From positions 1 to 64,000 of the forward strand of contig NZ_SAIY01000013.1 in NCBI RefSeq assembly GCF_010560025.1: DNA of 64,000 nucleotides, read 5' to 3'. Below are positions 47,892 to 56,401 of this stretch, one piece after another (the stretch's first letter is position 1; the number at the start of each line of letters is the position of its first letter). This DNA is from Verrucosispora sioxanthis (lineage in GTDB: Bacteria; Actinomycetota; Actinomycetes; Mycobacteriales; Micromonosporaceae). The position numbers and the translations under genes were made by a program. The notes below the pieces were generated by a model. That model saw only the letters and a list, made by a program, of their open reading frames with translations. It made no database searches and was not told where the DNA came from.

Positions 47892-49034
47892 GTGACGGGT
47901 ACCGAGCAGCGACTGGCCGCGATCCGGGGTGACGCACCGCCGAAACGGCACAACGCCCGGACGATCGCGGCGTTGACCGGCAACCCCGGCTGCACCCGGC
48001 GGGCCGTCCTCGACGGCGCCGGGGTGGACAAACCGGCGCTGGCCGAGCGGATCGGCTTTCCCGCCCGGTTCGGGCAGTCCCGGTTCGCCATCACCCGGGG
48101 CAACACCTTCGAGGCTCAGGTGAAGGCCGACGGCGGTGCCGAACTACTGCGACTGGTCGCGGAGCGGCTGGGCGTACCGGTGCCGGCGGCAGCCCACTGG
48201 ACGGATCTCGGCGGCGGCGACGACCTGGCCGACCGGGCCCGCCGCTCGGCGACCCTGCTCACCGAGGCGCTGCCGCCCACCGGATCTCACTCCGACGAGC
48301 CGGCCGGTGCCGGAGAACCGTCGCCCGTCGGCGAGCCGGCGGCGCTGTTCGACCATCCGATGCTCGGCCTGGCGGTCGCCGGGCAGCGGGTGCATCTGGA
48401 ACCGGACCTGGTGGCCGCCCGGCTGGGCGGCCGGTTCCACGTGGTCGAGATCAAGTCGTTTCCGGTGATCGACGGCCAGGCCGACCCGGCGAAGCTGGCC
48501 GCCGCGGCGGTGCAGTCCGCCGTCTACGTGCTGGCGCTGCGGGAGCTGCTCACCGCCCGGGGTCACGACCCGCACCTGGTGTCGCACGAGGTGGTGCTGG
48601 TCTGCCCCCGGGACTTCAGCAACGCGCCGGTCGCGCATCTGCTCGACGTCCGCCGGCAACTGCTGGTGGTCCGCCGGCAACTGGACCGGATGGACCGGCT
48701 CGACACGCTGCTGGTCGACGTACCGGCCGACTTCACCGCCGATCCGGCCGCTGATCCGGCGATCCTGGCCGCTTCGCTGACCCGGGTGCCGGCCCGGTAC
48801 GCCCCCGACTGCCTGGCCAGTTGCGAGCTGGCGTACTTCTGCCGGCACGAGGCGCGGGGGCAGACCGGCGCGCTCGGTCGCCCGGTCCGCGAGGCGCTGG
48901 GCGGGATCGCCGACGTCGACGAGGTGCTGGCACTCGCCGGTGGGGAAACCGTCACCGACCCCGAGCGGGCGGAGGCCGCAGCGCTGCTGCGGACCGCGGC
49001 CCGCCTGCGCGCCGACGCCCTCGCCACCGCATGA
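47892..49034 (+). CDS. Cas4/RecB-like iron-sulfur PD-(D/E)XK nuclease
   Basis: A 380-residue protein showing the full signature of the Fe-S RecB/Cas4 nuclease family: C34 (NPGCTRR), a first motif RGNTFE (69-74), D172 (HLEPDLV), E186-I-K188 (FHVVEIKSFP), Q208-S-A-V-Y212, and a C-terminal C307-x3-C311-x5-C317 cluster (DCLASCELAYFCRHE). The four cysteines would hold a 4Fe-4S cluster around an Mg2+ nuclease site. It should cut or resect DNA. No helicase, cas1 or other CRISPR gene is nearby. It is coupled via a mini-ORF to an unknown partner gene. Start GTG 47892 is chosen by homology. Confidence 0.82.
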   Translation: MTGTEQRLAAIRGDAPPKRHNARTIAALTGNPGCTRRAVLDGAGVDKPALAERIGFPARFGQSRFAITRGNTFEAQVKADGGAELLRLVAERLGVPVPAAAHWTDLGGGDDLADRARRSATLLTEALPPTGSHSDEPAGAGEPSPVGEPAALFDHPMLGLAVAGQRVHLEPDLVAARLGGRFHVVEIKSFPVIDGQADPAKLAAAAVQSAVYVLALRELLTARGHDPHLVSHEVVLVCPRDFSNAPVAHLLDVRRQLLVVRRQLDRMDRLDTLLVDVPADFTADPAADPAILAASLTRVPARYAPDCLASCELAYFCRHEARGQTGALGRPVREALGGIADVDEVLALAGGETVTDPERAEAAALLRTAARLRADALATA

Positions 49035-49105
49035 GTAGCGGGCGCGTCAGGCAGTCTGTGGCGGCAGCTCCGGCCGGCACCCGGCGCGGCGGAGTGCCGA
49101 CATGA
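49031..49105 (+). other. 24-codon coupling mini-ORF between nuclease and partner
   Basis: ATG 49031 overlaps the nuclease stop (ATGA). The frame encodes 24 residues ending RRGGVPT, and its stop overlaps the start of the next gene (ATGA, 49102). It resembles the MSERSGVPA linker at 44887 at both ends and carries GGAG nine bases before the next start. Confidence 0.65.
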
Positions 49106-50592
49106 GCACGTTGCGGGCGCTGGCGGCGGCGCAGGCGGTGGCCGCCGGGCTGGCCCAACCGGTGGCCACCGTCCGGCATCTGCACCTGTCGAGGCGACCG
49201 CTGGTGCTGGTGCCGTTGGCGATGGCGGGGGAGGCCAACGCTCCGCTCGCCGCGATGGTCGGCTCGGCTCCCGGCGAGGGACGGCTGCTGATCGTGCCGC
49301 AGCCGCGCAACCGGGACCAACGGTTCGCGTTCGCCGCCGAGCTGGCCGCGATCGTGCTCCCCTATATCGACGGGCACCGCACGGCGAACGAGGCGGTCGC
49401 CGTGGACCGGGGCCGGGACGTCCGGTACCGCTACCTCGACGCACCGCAGCTGCTGGTACCTAACCCGGCAGGGGTGACGTTCCTGCGGCTGCTCGGTCGG
49501 TCCACCCGGTTCCGTCGCGCCGACGGCGAGTATCCGGTACCGCCGCAGGTGCCGCTGCTGGGCCGCTGGCTGACCTTCTTCGCCGAACGGGCCGAGCATC
49601 CCGGCTCGTCGACGCTGGTGGCGATGACGCAGGCGTTGACGCTGCACTGGGCGACCGGGCAGAGCGCGGTGGAGGATCTGCACCTGCCGGCGCTGCTGGG
49701 CTGGATCGCCCCGCCGGCCGGGCTGTCCGGAGCCGAGGCGGCCGCCCGCGCCGAGGACCCGTCGAGCTGCCCGCCGGCCGGCCCGGCCACCGACCCCGAG
49801 TTCGACAACCGGCTGCTGGCGCCGGCCATCGAGGCGTACGCCGCCGCCGACGACGAGGCGACGCGCGTTGAGGCGTACGCCGAGCTGGAGCGGCTGCTGC
49901 GCGACCAGCTCACGCCCACCTGGGAGCTGATGTGGCGTGGCCTGGGGTTGCTGCGTGCCCTGCCGCCCGGCGCCCGGGTGGCCGGGCGGTGGGACGGCGA
50001 CCGGGACGCCTTCACCGCCCACGCCGACCATCTCGACTCCGACGGTGCGCCGCAGCCGCGCCGGGACGGTGCGGTGGCCGCCGCCGCCCGGCTGCACCGC
50101 CTGGAGCGGGCCGCCGCGACCTACGCGGTGCAGCGTGCCTACGACGATCCGCTGGTGATGGCGGAGTACCGGCTGACCGGGGAGGCGTTCGTCGGTGAGG
50201 TGCTGCTGGCCGATCCGACCCGGGTGGACGACAGTGGCCGCCGGCCGGTGCTGCGCCCGCGCATCCAGCTGCTGACCACCGACCCGGTACTGGCGCCGGT
50301 CGGCGTGACGCTGACCAGCCCGTCCCGTCCCGGGCAGAAGGCGCGGCTGGTGTTCGTCACCCCGACTGCCGACGGCAAGACCGAGGTGGTGCTGGAGCTG
50401 TCCGGCGGGATGGGGCGCGGCCTGACGGCCAGCCCGGGCAGCGTGCCGGAGGTGGGGGAGCGACTCTGCTACACCACGCTCAGCGACGCCTACGTGCCGG
50501 GCGCGGCGTTCCCCACCGCGGATGAGACCCCGTGGACCCATGGCGGTCCACCCGCGTCCGCAGCGGCGGCGCCCGACGAACAATGGGCGTGA
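49102..50592 (+). CDS. Unknown 496-residue protein, partner of Fe-S nuclease
   Basis: A 496-residue soluble protein without signal peptide, TM or recognisable motif. Features seen are an N-terminal LVLVPLAMAGEANAPLAAMVG, a middle PLLGRWLTFFAERAEHPGSSTLVAMTQALTLHWATGQSAVEDLHLPALLGWI, a helical region with many Ala/Glu/Arg, and a C-terminal beta-rich part (VGVTLTSPSRPGQKARLVFVTPTADGKTEVVLEL). ATG 49102 has GGAG upstream and overlaps the mini-ORF stop. Tight coupling to the Cas4-like nuclease suggests a joint DNA-related job. I do not recognise the family. Confidence 0.75.
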   Translation: MSTLRALAAAQAVAAGLAQPVATVRHLHLSRRPLVLVPLAMAGEANAPLAAMVGSAPGEGRLLIVPQPRNRDQRFAFAAELAAIVLPYIDGHRTANEAVAVDRGRDVRYRYLDAPQLLVPNPAGVTFLRLLGRSTRFRRADGEYPVPPQVPLLGRWLTFFAERAEHPGSSTLVAMTQALTLHWATGQSAVEDLHLPALLGWIAPPAGLSGAEAAARAEDPSSCPPAGPATDPEFDNRLLAPAIEAYAAADDEATRVEAYAELERLLRDQLTPTWELMWRGLGLLRALPPGARVAGRWDGDRDAFTAHADHLDSDGAPQPRRDGAVAAAARLHRLERAAATYAVQRAYDDPLVMAEYRLTGEAFVGEVLLADPTRVDDSGRRPVLRPRIQLLTTDPVLAPVGVTLTSPSRPGQKARLVFVTPTADGKTEVVLELSGGMGRGLTASPGSVPEVGERLCYTTLSDAYVPGAAFPTADETPWTHGGPPASAAAAPDEQWA

Positions 50593-50707
50593 ACGCAAGC
50601 GCCCGCCCCACGGAACACCCGCCCTGACGAACCCACCCAGCGCCGAGCCGGACCGTCGACCGCCGGGAGTAACCATCCGCGGCCAGCGACACCATCCCCT
50701 TCGGACG

Positions 50708-50820
50708 CTTTGCTCTGCTTACCTATACGCACAGGTTGCGCTGAGTGATTGCGGCGAACGCCGCGCCATTCCGACAAGGCCTGCTCAACGTGGGGTTGCG
50801 TATAGGTAAGCAGAGCAAAG
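50708..50820. repeat. 113-bp inverted-repeat element (24-bp perfect arms)
   Basis: Arms at 50708-50731 and 50797-50820 are exact reverse complements (left arm begins CTTTGCTCTGCTTACC), around a 65-base interior. The arms are AT-richer than the surroundings. No target-site duplication or transposase is seen. It could be a MITE-like element, a cruciform, or a strong terminator of the nuclease operon. Confidence 0.85.
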
Positions 50821-51178
50821 GTGGAAGGCGGCATTGTCGGTGGCGGGCCCGGTGGTGACGTTCAGTGACTTGTCGTCATGGCTACGAGGAGTAATGACCG
50901 CGTTGCGGTGGGTCTTGGTCGGCGGGCTGCAGTGGGAGGCCCGGCCAGCATGGCGCCGTCCCCGGCGGTGCGAGCCCGACCGGCGCGACAGGGGCACCAC
51001 GGGGCGACCGCGAGCGGGTCGCTGCCCGCGTCGCCGCATTCGGGAACCGTCGGGTGGGGTAGTTGCGTACCGGTGGATCTGGCGGGGTGGCGGCGGGCGT
51101 GGCTAGGCTTTCGGGGTTTGCCGGGGCCGGACCTCACCGTCGAGGGTGTACGCACGAGAGAGAGCCGGAGCGATCGCT
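50821..51178. other. Non-coding stretch before GGDEF-EAL gene
   Basis: About 360 bases with no supportable gene on either strand. It follows the inverted-repeat element and must hold the promoter of the GGDEF-EAL gene; I see no clear -35/-10 pair or operator. Confidence 0.5.
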
Positions 51179-53503
51179 GTGTCGCGGAAGGACGTCGAGC
51201 GGGCCGCCGCGCGCTCGCCTGGAACGGACCGGGTGGGCCGGGTGGGGCTGGTCGGTGCCGGCGTCGTCGTCGCGGTCGAGGCGCTGTGGCTGATGCTCGG
51301 GCTGCCCGCCGGCGCGTTGGTGAGCGATCTGGGTGCGCTCACCGTGGCGGGCTGGGCCGCGATCGCCTGCGTCGCGGCGTCCCGCCGGCATCCGACGGTA
51401 CGCCGGTTCTGGCTGCTGCTGGCCGCCACGATGGCGTTGTCGCTGGCCGGACGGGCACTGTGGACATCGCAGCGGCTGCTCGGTGAGAGCCTGCCGCACA
51501 CCCTGCCCATCGGGTTGATCTTCGCGGCCAGCCTGGTCACCGGCACCGCCGCGTTGTTCTGCTCGGTCACCGCGCCGCGTACCAGGGTGGGTCGGGCCCG
51601 GACCCTGCTCGACGGGGTGATCGTCGGGCTGGCGCTGATTCCGATCGGCTGGCTGTTGATCTTCCGCAACGTCAGCCTGGCCGACCTGGACGAACCACTG
51701 CGTACGGCCGGCCTGCTGTACCCGATGTTCGACCTGGTGCAGCTGACCATCCTGATCGCGGTGGTCGGTCCGAGCCGGCCGGTGTGGCGGCCGCTGGCGC
51801 TGCTCGGCGCGAGCCTCACGGTCCGGGCGGTGGCCGACACGGTCTACGTGTCGTGGGTGGCCGCCGGCACCTACCAGCCCGGCACTCCGATCGACGTGCT
51901 CTGGCCGTTGAGCTACCTGCTGATCGTGGCCGCGACCCGGATGCCCCCGCCCCGGGACCACGGCGCCGACGAGGAGGCCGGGGACGCCCCGTTGCCGCCG
52001 TGGTGGCGGGTGGTGCTGCCCTACCTGCCGGTGGGCGGGGCGATCGTGGCGACCATGCTGGCCCGCGACGCCAGCGGCCACACCCCGTTGCCGATCTTCC
52101 TGGCGATGATGGCGTTGTTGGCCACGCTCGCACTGCGGCAGGGGCTGGCGGCCAACGAGAACCTGCGCCTGGTGAGGCAGCTACGCAAGCTCGCCTACGT
52201 CGACCAGCTCACCGGGCTGCCGAACCGGCTGGCCTTCACCCGGCGGCTGCGTGGTGCGCTGCGTGGCACCAACCGGGTCGCCGTGCTGTTGCTCGACCTG
52301 GACGGGTTCAAGCAGGTGAACGACCGGTTCGGGCACACCACCGGCGACACGCTGCTGTCCGGTCTGTCCCGCCGGATGCGCCGGGCGGTCGGCGACGACG
52401 GCCTGATCGCCCGGATCGGTGGGGACGAGTTCGCGGTGCTGGTAACCGACGGACGGCCGCTGGCGCCGGAGCGGCTGGCCGAGCGGCTGCTCAGGGCACT
52501 GCAACCGTCTCCGGGAGAGGAACTGGTCGGGGTGCACCCGTCGGCGAGCATCGGCATCGCCGAGTACGGGCCGCAGCACATCTCCCACACGGATCTGCTG
52601 CGCGACGCCGACATCGCCATGTACGCGGCGAAGGCGGCCGGCAAGTCCGCGTACCGGCGGTGCACACAGGGGCTGCGGGAGTCGGCGGTGAGCCGGGCCG
52701 AGCTCATCGCCGACCTGCGGCGGGCGGTCGACGAGGAGCAACTGCACCTGGAGTTCCAACCGATCGTGGATCTGGCCACCGGGGCGGTACGCAGCGCGGA
52801 GGCGCTGGTGCGGTGGCGTCACCCCCGGCTGGGCGTGCTCAGCCCGGCCCGCTTCCTGCCGCTGGCCGAGGAGACCGGGCTGATCCTGCCGATCGACAGG
52901 TGGGTCATCCACCAGGCGTGCCGGGCGGCGGCCACCTGGCAGGAACACGTGCCGTCCGCGACGGTGGCGGTGAACATCGCCGCGTCGCACCTGCGCCGGC
53001 CCGACCTGATCGCCACGGTCACCGAGGCCACCGCGGGTGCCGGGCTGGCACCCCGGGCGCTGACCCTGGAGCTGACCGAGTCGGCGCTGATCGAGGGCAG
53101 CGACGCGGTGCTGGACCGGCTGGGCCAGCTGCGCGAGCTGGGCATCCGGATCGCCATCGACGACTTCGGCACCGGGTACTCGTCGCTGAGTTACCTGCAC
53201 CGGATCCCGGCGACCGAGTTGAAGATCGACCGTTCGTTCGTGTCCCGGATCCCCGAGGACACCCGGGCGTACGCGACGGTGGAGATGGTGACCCGGCTGG
53301 CCGGCGCGTTCGACCTGGGCGTGGTGGCCGAGGGGGTGGAGACCGAGCGGCAGCACGAGGCGGTGGCCGCGATCGGCTGCGCGCAGGGGCAGGGCTACCG
53401 CTACGGTCGACCGGCCAGCCTGGCCGAGCTGCGTACGGTCCTGGTGAACTGCGACCCGCCAGGTGTGTCCGGCGTCGCAGAATCGGGCTTGACCCTCACC
53501 TAA
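51179..53503 (+). CDS. Membrane GGDEF-EAL protein (c-di-GMP turnover)
   Basis: A 774-residue protein. The N-terminal part has about eight to ten TM segments (to about residue 320), then a GGDEF domain with intact motif RIGGDEF and a C-terminal EAL domain with SAEALVRW, IDDFGTGYSSL, LKIDRSF and VAEGVET. Both catalytic motifs look complete, so it could both make and break cyclic di-GMP, which controls development in actinomycetes. GTG 51179 has GGAG eight bases upstream; an earlier GTG (51146) is less likely. Confidence 0.9.
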   Translation: MSRKDVERAAARSPGTDRVGRVGLVGAGVVVAVEALWLMLGLPAGALVSDLGALTVAGWAAIACVAASRRHPTVRRFWLLLAATMALSLAGRALWTSQRLLGESLPHTLPIGLIFAASLVTGTAALFCSVTAPRTRVGRARTLLDGVIVGLALIPIGWLLIFRNVSLADLDEPLRTAGLLYPMFDLVQLTILIAVVGPSRPVWRPLALLGASLTVRAVADTVYVSWVAAGTYQPGTPIDVLWPLSYLLIVAATRMPPPRDHGADEEAGDAPLPPWWRVVLPYLPVGGAIVATMLARDASGHTPLPIFLAMMALLATLALRQGLAANENLRLVRQLRKLAYVDQLTGLPNRLAFTRRLRGALRGTNRVAVLLLDLDGFKQVNDRFGHTTGDTLLSGLSRRMRRAVGDDGLIARIGGDEFAVLVTDGRPLAPERLAERLLRALQPSPGEELVGVHPSASIGIAEYGPQHISHTDLLRDADIAMYAAKAAGKSAYRRCTQGLRESAVSRAELIADLRRAVDEEQLHLEFQPIVDLATGAVRSAEALVRWRHPRLGVLSPARFLPLAEETGLILPIDRWVIHQACRAAATWQEHVPSATVAVNIAASHLRRPDLIATVTEATAGAGLAPRALTLELTESALIEGSDAVLDRLGQLRELGIRIAIDDFGTGYSSLSYLHRIPATELKIDRSFVSRIPEDTRAYATVEMVTRLAGAFDLGVVAEGVETERQHEAVAAIGCAQGQGYRYGRPASLAELRTVLVNCDPPGVSGVAESGLTLT

Positions 53504-53518
53504 CGGCAGGCGGGACCG

Positions 53519-53541
53519 TGGTTCCCGGAAAGGGGGAACCA
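53519..53541 (+). promoter_or_regulatory. Inverted repeat over the start site of the TipA-like gene
   Basis: TGGTTCCC-GGAAAGG-GGGAACCA: 8-bp perfect arms with a 7-base spacer. The right arm contains part of the Shine-Dalgarno (AAGGGGG) and ends on the A of the ATG. It could be the operator of the MerR-type protein, or an RNA hairpin that hides the ribosome site, or both. Confidence 0.55.
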
Positions 53542-54299
53542 TGGCCCACACGGTAGGTCAGGTGGCGAAGCTCGCCGGCGTGACGGTCCGGACGCTGCAC
53601 CACTACGACGAGATCGGACTGCTGACGCCGAGCGGGCGGAGCGGCTCGGGATACCGCCGCTACTCGGAGGCGGATCTGGAGCGGTTGCAGCTGATCCGGT
53701 ACTACCGCGAGCTGGGGTTCCCGTTGGACGAGATCGCCGTGATCCTCGACGACCCGGCGAGCGGCCCGGGAGCGCACCTGCGTCGCCAGCACGAGCTGCT
53801 GACGGTGCGGATCAAGCGCCTGCAGGAGATGGTCGCGGCGATCGAATTCGCGATGGAGGCGGGCAAGATGAACATCCGACTGACCCCGCAGGAGCGGTTC
53901 GAGGTCTTCGGCGACTTCGACCCGGACGCGCACGCCGAGGAGGCGGAGCGGCGGTGGGGCGGCACCGAGGCGTACCGGGAGTCGAACCGGCGGACGTCGA
54001 GCTACCGCAAGGAGGACTGGCAGCGGCTCAAGGCCGAGACCGAGGACTGGGGGCGGCGGATCGTGGCGCTGATGGCCTCGGGCGCACCGGCCGAGGGGCC
54101 GGCGGCCATGGAGTTGGCCGAGGAGCATCGGCAGCAGATCAGCCGGTGGTTCTACGAGTGCACGTACGAGATCCACACCGGGCTGGCCGACCTGTATCTG
54201 GCCGACGAACGCTTCACCGCGCACTATGAGGCGATGGCACCCGGGCTGACGGAGTACCTGGCCGAGGCGATCCACGCCAACGCGATCACCCGTGCCTGA
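53541..54299 (+). CDS. TipA-like MerR regulator (thiopeptide-sensing type)
   Basis: A 252-residue protein with a MerR HTH at 1-70 (TVGQVAKLAGVTVRTLHHYDEIGLLTPSGRSGSGYRRYSEADLERL), a coiled-coil dimer helix (about 80-110) and a C-terminal TipAS antibiotic-recognition domain (FYECTYEIHTGLADLYLADERFTAHYEAMAPGLTEYLAEAI). In Streptomyces TipAL a cysteine in the equivalent FYDC segment binds thiostrepton covalently; here that is C207. Such proteins switch on their own gene when they bind thiopeptides. ATG 53541 is preceded by AAGGGGG. Confidence 0.9.
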   Translation: MAHTVGQVAKLAGVTVRTLHHYDEIGLLTPSGRSGSGYRRYSEADLERLQLIRYYRELGFPLDEIAVILDDPASGPGAHLRRQHELLTVRIKRLQEMVAAIEFAMEAGKMNIRLTPQERFEVFGDFDPDAHAEEAERRWGGTEAYRESNRRTSSYRKEDWQRLKAETEDWGRRIVALMASGAPAEGPAAMELAEEHRQQISRWFYECTYEIHTGLADLYLADERFTAHYEAMAPGLTEYLAEAIHANAITRA

Positions 54300-54370
54300 T
54301 CGGGCGTGCGGACGAGGGCGGATCGGGAGAGTATGACTGGCGTCCGCTCTCCCGATCTTCGGAGGTTGCC

Positions 54371-54655
54371 TTGCTGATCGTCGCCGGCACGCTACAGGTC
54401 GAACCCGCCGGGCGGGACGACTACCTGGCCACCTGCGCCGAGATCGTCCGCCAGGCCCGCGAGGCACCCGGTTGCCTCGACTTCGCCATCAGTGCGGACC
54501 TGATCGAGCCGGGGCGGATCAACGTCTATGAGCGGTGGGAGTCCGAGGAGCAGCTGCTGGACTTCCGTGGCTCCGGCCCGGAACCGGAGCAGCAGGTCGC
54601 GATCGTCGAGGCCGAGGTGCAGAAGTTCCTGATCAGTACCGTCGAGTCACCGTGA
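54371..54655 (+). CDS. Antibiotic biosynthesis monooxygenase (ABM) domain protein
   Basis: A 94-residue dimeric alpha/beta-barrel protein of the ABM/YgiN type: LIVAGTLQVEPAGRDDYLATCAEIVRQAREAPGCLDFAISADLIEPGRINVYERWESEEQLLDF. Members oxidise quinols or degrade haem without a cofactor, but many are uncharacterised. The TTG start (54371) is set by CGGAGG eight bases upstream. It follows the TipA-like gene by about 70 bp on the same strand and may be co-transcribed. Confidence 0.85.
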   Translation: MLIVAGTLQVEPAGRDDYLATCAEIVRQAREAPGCLDFAISADLIEPGRINVYERWESEEQLLDFRGSGPEPEQQVAIVEAEVQKFLISTVESP

Positions 54656-55058
54656 TCGCCCGCCGACGTGGGCGCGGGACCGGACGGGTCGGGGAGAACC
54701 CGCCCGGCCCCGCGGTCAGCGGCCTGGGGTGCGCGGCGTCGCGGCCGGACCGCTCCCGGTAGGCGCACCGGGGACGGTCACGGTCGTTCCGCCACCGGGC
54801 CGCTTGGTGGTGGGCGCGTGTTGCAGCCCTCGTCTACTCCCCACAACTGATCGGCGTACCGGTGGCCGGTTACGTCACAGCCGCCGGAACGGAAGGCGAA
54901 CGGGGCAGAGCGGAACCGCCGTCTCGTCCGTATTGCTCCACCGATCGGGTAATTCGACCACTTCTGGCCGTGTCCATGCCGGTGCTCGCAACCGTTAACA
55001 CTGTGACACCCCATCTGGTGGCCTGCGGTTGGTGGCATGCGCGGCGAAGGAGTTCGGC
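54656..55058. other. Non-coding stretch
   Basis: About 400 bases between the ABM gene and the next membrane-protein gene. No frame on either strand has recognisable composition or homology, and I see no strong hairpin or repeat. It must contain the downstream gene's promoter. Confidence 0.45.
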
Positions 55059-56219
55059 GTGGCGAGGACTGATTCGACGGGTTCGACATGGCGGTACCGG
55101 TGGGCGCGCCGGCAGAACGAGCGCCGGCTGCGGCTGTTCCGCAGCGCCGAGGGAGGCTGGCGGCGACGCGACGACGAACTGCGCCGCCTGCGTACGCTCG
55201 CCGAGCAGTGTCAGGGCTCGGCCACGGCCGGCGACGGACTGCCGCTCGAACTGGCCCCCGACGAGGTCGTACTCCGAGTGGTGCCGGCCGCCCAACTGGT
55301 GGAGATGCGGCACAACGCCGTGCTGCCCGCCCCCGACCTGACCGTGGGTACGCCTACCGGTCGGCTGCGTCGGCGCCTGCCCGACGGGGTACGGGTCACC
55401 GACGCCGGCATGGCGGTGATCACCAACCGGCGGCTGGTGCTGCTCGGCGGGCGGGGCCGGCGCGACTGGGCGTACGGCCGGATGACCGGTCTGGCCCACG
55501 ACCCGCATGCCTCGGTCACCCTGATCCAGGTGCTGGACCGGCGGCGGACCTCCGGCGTGCTGCTGCGCCCGGACGTGGCGGCCGAGTTCCGGTTCGTGTT
55601 GACCCTGGCCTTCGCCGACGCCATCGAGCAGCGGCAGGCGGTCATCGACCAGCTCGACGAGCTGATCGACGAGCATGCCCGGCTGCGCCCGTCCCGCCCG
55701 GGCATCGCCACCCCTGGCCAGGCCCGACTGTTGACCCTGATCCCGGGCGGCCGGCGGACCGCAGTGGTCGCCGCCGCGCTGGCCGTGATGGTGCCGGTGG
55801 CCCTGGCCAACTCCGGCCCGTCCGACCCGACAAGCACCGAAACCGCGGTGGCCGCCCCGGAGCGCCGGCCGCGACGGGAACCTCGACGACCCGCGCGCCA
55901 CCGGCACCTCGAAGACCCCGCGTCCCACTGGCTCCGCGCCGGCACCGCGCGCCACCGGCTCGGCCAAGCCGGGCTCGGCCAGCCCGAAGCCCGAGCGGCG
56001 CTGCGGCGCCCCGAGAACCCGATGGGGTACGACTTCTGCGGCGGGGAACGGGTCCGCGAACCCGCCCGCGAGGTGTGCGACCACTTCGACTGCGTGCCCG
56101 GCTTCTGGGAGGGCCGCGGCTACCTGGTGCAGTGCGGGAACGGCAAGGTCAGCCTGGCCGGCGGCAGCCCCCGGGCCTGCGGCCTGCACGGCGGCGTCCG
56201 CCGCACCGTCACGACCTGA
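55059..56219 (+). CDS. PH-like membrane protein with Cys-rich C-terminal domain (three compensating frameshifts)
   Basis: About 387 residues after repair. GTG 55059 has AAGGAG upstream. The N-terminal part is helical, then a bacterial PH/YokE-like domain (GVRVTDAGMAVITNRRLVLLGGRGRRDWAYGRMTGL), a TM (AVVAAALAVMVPVAL), a linker, and a secreted Cys-rich end (GYDFCGGERV...VCDHFDCVPGF...YLVQCGNGKVSL...ACGLHGGV). As read, the linker is an odd Arg/His/Leu stretch; one missing G at each of about 55866, 55900 and 56013 turns it into a normal Ala/Pro/Thr/Ser linker, with the frame restored. Function unknown. Confidence 0.7.
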   Translation: MARTDSTGSTWRYRWARRQNERRLRLFRSAEGGWRRRDDELRRLRTLAEQCQGSATAGDGLPLELAPDEVVLRVVPAAQLVEMRHNAVLPAPDLTVGTPTGRLRRRLPDGVRVTDAGMAVITNRRLVLLGGRGRRDWAYGRMTGLAHDPHASVTLIQVLDRRRTSGVLLRPDVAAEFRFVLTLAFADAIEQRQAVIDQLDELIDEHARLRPSRPGIATPGQARLLTLIPGGRRTAVVAAALAVMVPVALANSGPSDPTSTETAVAAPERRPRREPRRPARHRHLEDPASHWLRAGTARHRLGQAGLGQPEARAALRRPENPMGYDFCGGERVREPAREVCDHFDCVPGFWEGRGYLVQCGNGKVSLAGGSPRACGLHGGVRRTVTT

Positions 56220-56401
56220 CCCACCCACCCAGCCCCCTCCGCACAACGCTGGGAGAGGCCGCACTACCCCCGAAGGTGCTGGGTGGTGCCGGGTGCGAGG
56301 CCGCACTATCCCCGAAGTTGCTCACTGGCTGCGGGGTGAGGGTGCAGTTTCCCCGAAGGTGCCGGGTGATGTGCGGACCCGGCGGCGGGCGACGGGCGCG
56401 G

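Noticed and set aside
47892..49034. CRISPR-associated Cas4
   Set aside because: Motifs match the Cas4/RecB superfamily, but no repeat array or cas1/cas2 genes occur in the window, so a CRISPR role is not supported.
50708..50820. Complete insertion sequence
   Set aside because: The 65-base interior cannot encode a transposase and no flanking duplication is visible.
54778..55089. 103-residue minus-strand open frame between the ABM gene and the PH-like gene
   Set aside because: No ribosome site, domain or codon pattern supports it.
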